From contig JBAIAC010000033.1 of the NCBI GenBank assembly GCA_037349315.1, forward strand, positions 17,874,001 to 17,938,000: DNA of 64,000 nt, in the 5' to 3' direction. This stretch comes from Chelydra serpentina. Lineage: Eukaryota; Chordata; Testudines; Chelydridae. Positions 55,203 through 64,000 of this stretch are shown here, in pieces. The notes beneath the pieces were generated by a model. The model was not told the origin of the DNA. It ran no database searches and saw only the letters and a program-made list of their open reading frames with translations. The number at the start of each line of letters is the position of its first letter. Position 1 is the stretch's first letter. The position numbers were made by a program, and so were the translations under genes.

Positions 55203-55435
55203 GGCCTTGTGTACACGTACAGTGCTGCAGCGGCACGGCTGTAGCACTTTAATGAAGATGCTACTACGCCATTGGAAGAGCTCCCATCAGTGTAGTTAAC
55301 CCACCTCCACGAGAGACGGTAGCTATGTCGATGGGAAATGCCCTCCCTTCGCTCAAGGGTGTGGGTTTTTCACACCCCTGAGCTACATAGTTATATCGAT
55401 GTAAGTTTGTAGTATAGACCTGCCCTGAGTCGTAC
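55203..55435 (-). mobile_element. Second Harbinger-like MITE family
   Basis: GGCCTTGTGTACACG at the left, AGTATAGACCTGCCC at the right, flanked by TAA (55200-55202) and TGA (55436-55438). The tips resemble the first family (GGGCTTGTCTACACTA), but the body differs: TATATCGATGTAAG and the hairpin AAGGGTGTGGG...TCACACCCCT. Orientation taken from the ACTACAAACTTAC end as the 5' side. No coding capacity. Confidence 0.65.
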
Positions 55436-55549
55436 CAACAGAAATATCACATCCAGAGTAAGTGATGTTATTATTTTGACTCAGCATGGCTTAGGCCTCA
55501 ACCAAGACGTTATATTTGAGTTGGAGCTGAAAAGGCACAGACAAATTGG

Positions 55550-55979
55550 ACTGAATTCAGAGGGGAGCAACAAAAATGTTAAAGTTTGGAAAATAAGATC
55601 TATGAGGAAATGTTAAGAGAGCCAGGCAAGTTCAGTTGAGAAAAGAATTCTGAAGGGAGACATGCTAACTGTCTACAAACACGTAAAGGGATGTTGTAAA
55701 GAGAACTGGGACCAATTATTCGGAGTCAATGAGGACGGAACAAGAAATACTGGTCATAAGCTGTAGTAGGGAGAATTTAGGTTAACTATTATGAGGAAAA
55801 CCTTGGTAACTGTAGAAACATTTGTGCAATAGACAAAGTTGTCCAGGGAGATTGTGAAATCAATTTTCTTGGGGACAGTCAAGGCTAAATTGACTTGCCT
55901 CCTCGGGGATGGTATAGGGATAATAAAATTAATCTCACCATGGTGCATTGAGCTGAGCGACCTAACATACTCACTTCTA
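55550..55979 (+). mobile_element. Old CR1 LINE copy
   Basis: GGGGAGCAACAAAAATG, TCTATGAGGAAATG, CTGAAGGGAGACATGC, AGGGAGAATTTAGGTTAAC and CAGGGAGATTGTGAAATC follow the DNA order of the CR1 ORF2 end, also seen in reverse at 11941-12363. Frames are broken throughout. Clearly the oldest of the longer CR1 copies here. Confidence 0.7.
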
Positions 55980-57243
55980 AAGCTGGGAGACCATTCACAG
56001 CAAATAACTTATTCAGTGCTCTTTTTAGTTTGTTCTTTATTTAAAATAATTAAGCCAACAGTTCAGATGAACATGAGGCTATGGATTGCTTGCAAACTGT
56101 TTGCCATGAGTGTTTCATAGTATATTCTATTCACTCTTCATAACTTGTTGTTTGTAGTGCTTGACTAGTCATGTAGGTCACATGGCATTTTTCAACATAC
56201 TGATAGGATGACTCCAAAGCCCACAGAATTTCCAAAATGACCACATGAACATTTCCAATGCAAATGCATATTAGCGTTAGAATTCATGACACTTTCTATG
56301 GACAGTTTTACAAATGATTTTTCCCTGGTATTACTATTTTTGTAAAGCAAATAAAAGGGGTGGGGGGAAATACTATTCAATTGAATTCCTAGTTTTATTC
56401 AAACAAATATTTATATCTTTTTAAGTATTTACATAACTGTGCTCTTTTCACAGCTATGAAAAAAGTGGAGAGAAGGAAAAGGATAGCAGTGGAAGTATGA
56501 GCAGGGGAAAGGAGAATAAACAGGAGAAAATGAGAAGGATCGAGGAAAATGGGATTGAAAAGGGAGAGGAAGAGATGGATGAAAGGGGGGAGGTTTTGTT
56601 TTTTAAACCCCAAAGGAAGCCATGGCAGAGAGAGAGAGAGAGTCAAACTTTCCATATAAAAATAGAAACATTCAACTGGCAATTCTTAAAGCTCACAAAT
56701 TAACATATTGAAATACCAACAACCATTTTAAATCAGCTGCTGGAACTAGCTTAATTTTTGATTACCCTGGATTGGGAATGGCGGAGGGCTGTTGGTATTC
56801 TGTATTAACCTGCTGCTGCCATAACAGCTATGAATTATGATTTTCTAAAGCTGCTGTAGTTATCTATCTTTCTTCTGTGTGCTCGCACACACACAGTATA
56901 GTGATAGCTGCAGAATTGCAGAAAACCTGAAAACATCCTCAAAAGTAGATTCTGAGAAACACACACAACTGCAGGTGAACACACAAACAGCTTTCATGCA
57001 GCAAATATTATCTTTGCTACTGAGACTGCCAGTGAGGTGCTGCTGAATTTCAAGATACTTTGGTTCAACTAATGTTTTGGCTCAATGTGCTGTGCCTTAT
57101 TAAGAAATTGCACTACTGTTACTGCTGTGGTTTGGTTTATTGCAGTATTAGAGCATTTTTATAAGGGATTTCATAAGCTTGCTAAATTTCCCACTGGTAC
57201 TCCTTTTTGACCTGAATCATTAGCCAAAGGTCAGGGCCCTGCA
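55980..57243. other. Non-coding DNA, no recognised gene
   Basis: A purine-rich segment lies at 56455-56660, ending in a (GA)n run. The opposite-strand frames 56395-56703 arise from it. Otherwise unique AT-rich DNA. Confidence 0.45.
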
Positions 57244-57414
57244 TGTCCTTTCCACTAAAAGGAGAAATTGATGGGAGAGCCAGATATTTTCTTTGCTGTA
57301 GTCTTGTTTATTTGCAAAGATGATGCATAAAGTTCTGTTTCCCGGAACACAGTAAGAATTAAACAGGAGACAATTCCTTTGTGCATAATTCCAAACTTGC
57401 CTTTCCAGCCAGCA
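57244..57414 (-). repeat. LTR-like 3' fragment, minus copy
   Basis: The minus strand reads AGTGCTGGCTGGAAAGGC, GGGAAACAGAACTTTATGC, AAATAAACAAGACTACAGC and ATCAATTTCTCC, matched in plus orientation at 60717-60890. The AATAAAC looks like a polyadenylation signal, as in an LTR R/U5 end. Only two partial copies are seen. Confidence 0.5.
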
Positions 57415-57459
57415 CTGTCTGCCCCAAATCTTTCTTAGCTTTGTCTCACACGATCTCAC

Positions 57460-58358
57460 AAAACTAGTGACTGGGCAACAAAATGGCAACTGAAATTTAA
57501 TGTGGATAAATGTAAAGTAATGCACATTGGGAAAAACCCCCCAACTATAATACATACAATATGATCATGGAGTCATCGTGGATAGTTCTCTGAAGAGGTC
57601 CATGCAGTGTGCAGCAGCAGTCAAAAAAGCAAACAGGATGTTAGGAATCATTTAAAAAGGGATAGAGAATAAGACGGAGAATATCTTATTGCCTTTATAT
57701 AAATCCATGGTGTGCCCACATCTTGACTACTGCTTACAGATGTGGTCTCCTCATCTCAAAAAAGACATACTGGCATTAGAAAAGGTTCAGAGAAGGGCAA
57801 CTAAAATGATTAGGGGTTTGGAATGGGTCCTATATGAGGAGAGATTAAAGAGGCTAGGACTTTTCAGTTTGGAAAAGAAAGACTAAGGGGGGATATGATA
57901 GAGGTATATACAATCATGAGTGGTGTGGAGAAAGTGAATAAGGAAAAGTTATTTACTTGTTCCCATAATATAAGAACTAGGGGCCACCAAATGAAATTAA
58001 TGGGCAGCAGGTTTAAAACAAATAAAAGGAAGTTCTTCTTCACACAGTGCACAGTCAACCTGTGCAACAAATTGCCTGAGGAGGTTGTGAAGGCTAGGAC
58101 TATAACAAGGTTTAAAAGAGAACTAGATAAATTCATGGAGGTTAAGTCCATTAATGGCTATTAGCCAGGATGGGTAAGGAATGGTGTCCCTAGCCTCTGT
58201 TTGTCAGAGGGTGGAGATAGATGGCAGGAGAGAGATCACTTGATCAGAGATCACAAACTGTTAGGTTCACTCCCTTTGGGGCACCTGGCATTGGTCACTG
58301 TCAGCAGACAGCTGGATGGACCTTTGGTCTGACCCAGTATGACCGTTCTTATGTTCTC
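57460..58358 (+). mobile_element. CR1 LINE, 3' ~0.9 kb, plus strand
   Basis: Starts around GACTGGGCAACAAAATGGC, runs through the C-terminal ORF2 coding region, stops at TGGCTATTAGCCAGG and ends in the 3' UTR GATGGACCTTTGGTCTG...CGTTCTTATG. Frameshifts and gaps are present (for example near 57540-57560 and at about 57880). It belongs to a different CR1 subfamily from 11848-12372, judged by its 3' UTR. Confidence 0.9.
57689..58164 (+). pseudogene. CR1 ORF2 remnant with a frameshift
   Basis: Two frames make one peptide region. 57689-57886 encodes CPHLDYCLQMWSPHLKKD, LEKVQRRATKMIRGLE and [10 protein letters not shown]. After a frame change at about 57880 the second part (57895-58164) carries [31 protein letters not shown] and [17 protein letters not shown], ending at the expected stop. 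The RT active site and the endonuclease are missing. Non-functional. Confidence 0.87.
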
Positions 58359-60532
58359 AGGGTTAAATTACCGTTGCTTGTTGTCTGCTAGGCTTTTTGG
58401 CCTCTCCTGGCCCCTCGCTTTGTACACACACAGACAAAAACAGTCCACCAATCAAAGCCCACCACTTGCACTTTAAACTCCTTGGGCCATATGGTTCAGT
58501 TTCTGCTCAACCTGTGCCTGTGTTTTGGATGTTACTGATATTATTTCAGCCACTTCTTTACCTTATCCTAAATAAAGGGCAGCAGTTACACCCAATCCAT
58601 GACAGCAAGATTTAACCCACTCCATACCACCGCTTTGGAAATAAGATTTGATTCTGGCCCCACTCCAACTTCCATTAAGTCAATAGGAGTGTAAACTGGT
58701 GAGTAGTTTCAACAGTCAGGGAAATTGGAATAAAGCTCTTTTAAGGCCTGTTTCTTCAGTGCTTGTTTTATCACTTACAAAACAAATACCAACTCATCTG
58801 AAAAATGCTGGACAATAATTCCCACAGGCATACACAGCCAGGAAGGGAGAGGACATACCCTTCCCCTTTGGCCCAACTTCCCTTTTCTTTTATATATGCC
58901 CCCAATAGCAATGTGACAGATCTGTTCATCCTTCATTTCCATGTCCTTACTTTGTCCTATTGCCATCTATGGGAATTGGACCAGAGGCTTTATGTGCAAT
59001 GACCAGCAATAGGCCTGGGCTACCAATACAGATGGGAAAGAGTCATTTCTCTCATTTTTCTTCCTTGTCACTAACAGATTTCTTCCTGTCTGCTCTTCCA
59101 GTAAACTAGCAGCTGCTAGTATTTTTCAGATCTTCTCTGAAATATGTAAGACTGGGTCTCTTACGTGACAGTGGGGAGACAGTAAATATACTTCACATTG
59201 GGTGCTGGGACTTTAAATTAGTTTCCCTGAGTGGCCAATACATCTGTGACTGACCTCCACATTTACAACAAATAGTTTATTTCATAAGAGCTTCCATAAA
59301 GATTGGCTTTACAAAATAAATCACTGTAATTGCTCTGGCTGGTCTTCATGTAAGCCAAGCAGAATACACGTGGCTATGTAATACTAGGTTATGAATGAAG
59401 TGTGTTTTCTGATGGGGTTTGAAGGAAAACAAAAATAACCAGAGTTTGATTGCACCCCTGGTAAGTCTATGCTCAGTGAGATGTCATTTTTAGATATTTC
59501 CTGTGTTTTCTTTCACATAGTCTCAGTACGTCAGGCTCAGCTAAACGAAGAACTAAATTAAAACTGTCATTTCAGCTCATAAATAACAGATGTCTCACCC
59601 ATTTAATTATTTATAGTCTTGAATCTTTCAAAAATGAAAATGGCTATACACATTTTTAATGTAGTTCTTGGTAATTTGCTGCATGAATGATAAGATTCCA
59701 GATAATCCCAATACACAAACATGAAAAATAAAACTTTGACTGTCTCGCTTATCTTATGTGGCTGCTTCTTCGATCCCCTGAGAGTTTTTTTTAAATTAAA
59801 ATTTAAGTGAAATCTAATCACAACAAAATGATGTTCATACACTCACATTAATAATTTATCTCCCTGAGATCACAGTGCAGGTAGTATGGACATTAGAGAT
59901 TCATTTGCTGCCTGAAAATCAATGCTTTTTTGTGTGTGTGCGTAAGATTCATCTTTTCATCTGTGAGAGCTGTGTTTGGATGGATCACAACAAGTCTGAA
60001 ATATTAATGCTGAAAGAAATTGACTGAGACTGTGCCAATATTTTAAAAAAAAGTCTTCTGTAGTCCTTAGCTAATGATAAAATTCTGTCACTGGACTTAA
60101 TGACTTATTCTCCTTTCATAAACATGGTTAATCTAATGAAAATTGGATTTATTAGGTTAACAAAAATTCATTAGCACAATACACAAAGAATTTAGATGAA
60201 TACAGCATGTTATATTGGGGACTGGGTGAAACCTTGAAATTTGGTGAGTGTAACAGCCGGACTACATTCAAGATAAATGAAAAAAGCGATTAAGCTCCTT
60301 TATGGAATAGATGGCTGAAACAATAGGAGCTACTGTCCAAAACACAGGCCCAGAAGCAAGGCAGTCAGGAATCTGAGCTATGTAGGTGGAGGATTTTCGG
60401 CGGGAGCGGAATAAACATGCAGGGGGCTGGGAATTGGTTATTGATGGTGTTGTGTGTGCGTGCGTGTGTGAGGGAGAATCACACACAGAAGCCACAGAGA
60501 CAGACTTGTATCGTGACCTTGAGAACGTAAGC
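58359..60532. other. Non-coding DNA, candidate conserved block
   Basis: 58650-58730 has a weak small palindrome (TTCTGGCCCCACTCC, GTCAATAGGAGTG). 59500-60230 is AT-rich, non-repetitive, with several ATTA cores (TTAATTATTTATAG, GGTTAATCTAATG, TTATTAGGTTAAC), a pattern often found in conserved non-coding elements. No gene recognised. Confidence 0.4.
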
Positions 60533-60690
60533 GGTGCTTAATTTGTGCCAGGGCTTGCCAGTACTGAGCCCAACCATCTCTAGGCTTGCCAGTTCATAGC
60601 CCTGGCACCTCTGGGCTTGCCACGTCAGTTGTGAAAGTAAAAAAAGTTGCTTGAGCCTCCGCACCTCTTTCATTACAAATTGAACCCCGA
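60533..60690. mobile_element. Small hAT-like element
   Basis: GGTGCTTAATTTGTGCC at the left, CATTACAAATTGAACCCC at the right, imperfect inverted ends. The flanks ACGTAAGC (60525-60532) and AGGTAAGA (60691-60698) agree at 6 of 8 positions. CTTGCCAGT/CTTGCCA units recur inside. Class is tentative. Confidence 0.5.
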
Positions 60691-60716
60691 AGGTAAGAGA
60701 GAGCTTTTGGATAGAG

Positions 60717-60890
60717 TGCTGGCTGGAAAGAGGTGTGAAACTGTGAGCAAAGAAACTGTTTTTTGATCTCTCTTGTGTTCAGGGAAACAGGACTTTGTAT
60801 ACATTCTTTGTAAAGAAACAGGACTGCATCAAAGAAATATCTACCTCTGTCATCAATTTCTCCTCCTTGCAGCAGTCATCAATTTCTCCT
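60717..60890 (+). repeat. LTR-like 3' fragment, plus copy
   Basis: GAGTGCTGGCTGGAAAG, GGGAAACAGGACTTTG, AACAGGACTGCATCAAAG and TCATCAATTTCTCC match the minus copy at 57244-57414. The polyadenylation-like AATAAAC has become AAGAAAC here. CATCAATTTCTCCT occurs twice in tandem at the right end (about 60852-60890). Confidence 0.5.
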
Positions 60891-61030
60891 GCAGCACCCT
60901 CAATAGTGGCAAACCACTTGGGTCAAAAGGGGGTAACAGCATTGGAAATCTGACTTTGGTACTTAAAGCAAAAAGCCTTGTACCCGTAAATTGAAGGAAA
61001 TCTGACTTTCCTCATCCACATTTCTCATAA

Positions 61031-61180
61031 CAGGGCTGATTCTGCCACATGCAGAGTAGTGCCTTACTCTGCAAGTAGTGTCACTGGCCAGATGCTCAGC
61101 AGGTCCACTGAACATATGATCCAACATACTGAAGTCAAGGGAGCTACAAAGACTTACACCAGCGGCAGATCAGACCCATT
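61031..61180. repeat. Two adjacent palindromic MITE remnants
   Basis: 61031-61083 has GGGCTGATTCTGCCACATGC and GAGTAGTGCCTTACTCTGC, a left half only. 61086-61180 has GGCCAGATGCTCAGCAGG and CGGCAGATCAGACCC with ACTGAAGTCAAGGGAGC in the centre, the CCAGAT family. They abut, which suggests insertion of one into the other followed by loss. Confidence 0.5.
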
Positions 61181-61599
61181 GATTTCAGTCAGTAATAGTT
61201 ACTTTCAGGAGTTAAGGAACTGTACTGCTCAACATGAGTGTAGCAGAATCTGTTCTCAAGTGAGTGACCAAGAGAAATAGTTTGCACTTGCAGCCTGCTG
61301 AAGGGAGGGCATGCTGGTCTCTAAACTGTGCAGCTATTTTAAGGGGCATCTGACAAGTACCGAGATGAACATGCATAACAGCTTGTATTCAATGCCTTCC
61401 TTGTCACTAATTTGTTTAAAAGAAGGTTTAAACAAGCTACTATTAAAATCATCACAGACGGTTTGTTTCCCCTTTGTATCTTTTCCTCACTGAACATTAT
61501 TGAGACCGTTCACAGGTGCAGATGGCTGCCCTGAACTCTTCTGCTTCCTAGAGGGAAGTTGGGCTGTTCACAACCAAAGCAGATCAAAAAGTAATGATT
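61181..61599. other. Non-coding DNA, no recognised gene
   Basis: Nothing beyond short frames. Confidence 0.45.
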
Positions 61600-61768
61600 G
61601 AAACTCTTTTAGGGAAAATTGGGATTTTTGTGGAAAGTATCTACTTTCGGTGAAAATTTTTGATTTTGTTGGTCTGAAATCCAGTAACTGAAAACGGCAT
61701 ATTTTTGTTTTTCCTACAAAATGCTGAAATTTTGCATGTAAAAACCCTGTTTTCTGTTCAGCTCTACT
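61600..61768. repeat. AT-rich TIR-like element, weak match
   Basis: GGTGAAAATTTTTGATTTTG, AAAATGCTGAAATTTTGC and the end TTCAGCTCTACTC resemble the CTAGAGCTG family (10373, 18239). The left end is not found. Confidence 0.4.
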
Positions 61769-61848
61769 CATGAGAGTTTTGTTTATTGGGCACTGACAAT
61801 GTGATTGGTCCTGTAGAAACAGAAGATGTCATGATTCCTCCCTGCTTT

Positions 61849-62029
61849 CAGGGCCGGCGCGCCCACTAGGCGACCCTAGGCAGTCGCCCAGGGTACCGGG
61901 GGGGGGGCGGCGGCTGGCCGCGGCTGCCTCCCGCCCTCCTGGCTGAGCTGGGAGCTGCCCCCCCCCCCCCCGGCTCCCGGCTCCCGGCTCAGCCACGGAG
62001 CCGGGAGGGTGGGAGGCAGCCGCGGCCAG
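61849..62029. mobile_element. GC-rich element end with a strong hairpin
   Basis: Begins CAGGGCCGGCGCGCCC. From 61914 the sequence CTGGCCGCGGCTGCCTCCCG...CTGAGC is matched in reverse by 61988-62029 ending GGGAGGCAGCCGCGGCCAG, arms of about 36-42 bp with small bulges. Poly(G) at 61898 and poly(C) at 61958 flank it. It looks like one half of a CAGGGCCGG-ended hAT-type element. The 163-codon minus frame here (61829-62320) is an artefact. Confidence 0.55.
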
Positions 62030-64000
62030 TTCTGAAATTTGTATGTGTGCATGTGCAAAATTCATGAATGGAGGAGGTGAGCAGGAAATGAGCATGGTGA
62101 GAAGTTCTTTGGCCTGGTAGGAAGTGACACAGGAAATCTGAGTCGTGTGTGTGTGTGTGTGGGCAGGAAGGGAGCTGGAGACTTGGTAGGTGGGAGATGA
62201 AAGACAGAGGTGAAGAGGAGTACCTAGGCCCAGAGGATGCGGAGGAGAGGAGTACTTGAGAGCCAGTTGGTGGGGAAGGAGGAACAGATGTGTAGGGGAA
62301 ACTGGAGATGGAGGCAGCAAATACAGTACTGGTAGGGAGTGGTAGGGCTAGGAGAGAAGTGGGTGAGAACTGAGTTTTTGGACACCCCACAGACAGATGG
62401 GCACATTGGGTCTCCTACCAGAAGTCTGGGTGGCCAGCAGTAGCTGCAACAGCTGTCAGCCAGTGGGACGGAGGGGAGGATCAGCAGCATGATGCAGGTG
62501 GACCAGAAGAATCAGCAGGCTGGCTGGTGTGAGAGAGGAAGGAGGGGCTGCCAGTGACAGCAGGAGGGGAGGTGGGCCAGGCTAAAGAGCTGAGAGAGAG
62601 CTGGGGAATTGCTGCTGGGGCCTGATTTATAACTCTGAAGGTAGGGCACATGCTTTTATGTGATACAGCTTCTGAAACATCAGGCCAAATGCGTTAAAAC
62701 TTTATTAAAACATAAGATTAATGAATGCTAGTGAATAATGTGTTCACTTTCATCTCTGATGATTTATCTGGGAAAATTAACACCATAGCAAACACCAACC
62801 CTTCCAAGGGAAAGAATGTGGCTTCCAGTTCTGTACTGTAAATACTATGATGTCAACATGTTGGTGCAGAAGGAACAAAGAAAGAGAACTAATAGAATGG
62901 AACCTATTTTCCTAGCTGACGGCAAATCTTACAAGCTAAAAGGAGAACGGCAAATTGGATTTGCAAAGAGATTTCAATATTAAGATTCCAGGGTACAGGG
63001 AGTGACAAAGGTAAGTAAGATAATGATTTCACAACTCTGATTTTAAGCGGTGGCAGTGTCCCTTTAATGAAGCTTTGCACCCATGCAGAATTACAGACTG
63101 CAGCTTTTTACTAGACACTGCCCTTTGCAAACTTTCTCAGAAATATTTTCCATCATTTTGACATTTCATTTAAAATGAAATATAGAAGATATTAGAAATT
63201 CATGTTCATGACAGGTATTATTTGTTTGACTTTGAAATATACAGAGAACACACATTAATGCACAGTGACTGAAGTGTTACAGGGGTGTGTGCCTGCATAT
63301 TCATGGGGCACTTCCTCACTCCGCAAGAAACAGTTGCAGCATCAGAAAAGGGGTGACCTTTTACAGTACTAAAATTCATGTGTGTGCAACAATGAATAAT
63401 TTAATAAGGGGCCAGTAGAAATGACCTCCTCACTGATATTTTTTTAACCGATACAAGTAAAATATCATATTTTTCATCCCAAAGGTGTACAACACACTAG
63501 TGCTTTTGTAAGTTACTTCCCCTGTTTACGCAGGCAGCACTGAATTTCTGACCTAAAATATTACATAAAACATGTAGCCATGTTTTAACCATATAGGCCC
63601 AGTGCAGATTTTCACTGGGTTTCCACAAACGTGCCCTCCCCTGTCCTCCAATGTGCCCTCTACAGGGTTAGGACTGCTGTGAGTGCTGGCATCACCAAAG
63701 TGGAAGGGGCAGGGCTGTCCTCACTTACCGCTGCACTGGGTCAGCGAATCAGTTGGGAGTAGATTCTACACCCTATCCAATGGTCAAGTAGTGGCCCCAC
63801 GCCCTGGAGATGCAGAGCTATGATGTGTGAGGCAGCACAATGCCTCCTGGAGCTCCTACTGGGGCAATATGGTTCTATACCTCTCCCAGGTCATGGGTAG
63901 GGCTAAGACTATTACTAATATTACAGTGCAGTCCGTAGTGAATTGTATACTCTAAGGATGTATTTTGTTTTAAACAGAGGGGTGCTGGAACTATTTTATA
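62030..64000. other. Purine-rich then unique non-coding DNA
   Basis: 62061-62640 is strongly purine-rich (GGA, GAGG and AGGAG words) with a (GT)n at 62142-62161. All its long frames are on the pyrimidine strand. 62640-63570 is AT-rich and non-repetitive. 63590-63900 (CAGTGCAGATTTTCACTGGG onward) resembles the start of a repeat that runs off the window. No gene recognised. Confidence 0.45.

Noticed and set aside
61829..62320. 163-codon minus frame
   Set aside because: Read from the pyrimidine strand of a purine-rich tract and the GC hairpin. Low-complexity peptide.
1..64000. CRISPR array, operon or phage-like system
   Set aside because: No regularly spaced direct repeats, no long collinear ORFs and no ribosome-binding pattern. 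All repeats are eukaryotic interspersed types.

Overview
The window is vertebrate, non-mammalian amniote nuclear DNA. It most probably comes from a cryptodiran turtle. The taxon is inferred from the mix of interspersed repeats: a tRNA-derived SINE with a LINE-type tail of the tortoise type at about 3275, CR1 LINEs with 8-bp terminal repeats, Penelope-like (PLE) 3' ends, MIR/CORE-SINE remnants, and many short DNA transposons of the kind common in turtle genomes. I find no bacterial, plasmid or phage sequence.

I find no host protein-coding gene, exon, tRNA, rRNA or snRNA that I can support. All open frames over about 60 codons are short, lack recognisable domains, or lie inside repeats. The only recognisable coding sequence is the decayed C-terminal end of CR1 ORF2, seen at 11941-12363 (minus) and 57689-58164 (plus). 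The window therefore reads as intergenic or deep intronic DNA.

Layout. 1-6.1 kb: mostly unique AT-rich DNA with a CR1 tail, a tRNA-SINE and palindromic MITEs. 6.1-12.9 kb: a dense transposon cluster with an inverted PLE fragment, a 659-bp hAT with a perfect 8-bp target duplication, three copies of a ~290-bp Harbinger-like MITE, a minus-strand CR1 and a 333-bp near-perfect palindromic hAT MITE. 13-18.6 kb: a MIR, a hAT inside a (TG)n tract, a 94-bp PLE insert with a perfect 13-bp target duplication, and two nested ~1.1-kb LTRs. 18.6-27 kb: unique DNA with a TIR element at 22.1 kb and a third LTR-like block at 23.3 kb. 27.4-31.7 kb: a MIR split by a 989-bp TIR element, and a PLE tail with a hammerhead-like core split by a Harbinger-like MITE. 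33.5-42.6 kb: an LTR-like fragment, two more Harbinger-like MITEs, a small hAT and a 758-bp Tigger/pogo-type element. 46.9-49.4 kb: two GC-rich hATs. 53-62 kb: MITEs, a 112-bp hAT with a perfect target duplication, two plus-strand CR1s and a GC-rich hairpin.

Nothing here acts as a cooperating gene system. The best material is structural: clean nested insertions that date elements relative to each other, a degenerate hammerhead-like ribozyme core, a covarying stem-loop shared by six MITE copies, and two copies of one element sitting at the same point of a SINE. Family names rest on memory of these repeats and on motifs, target duplications and termini read by eye. No database search was possible.
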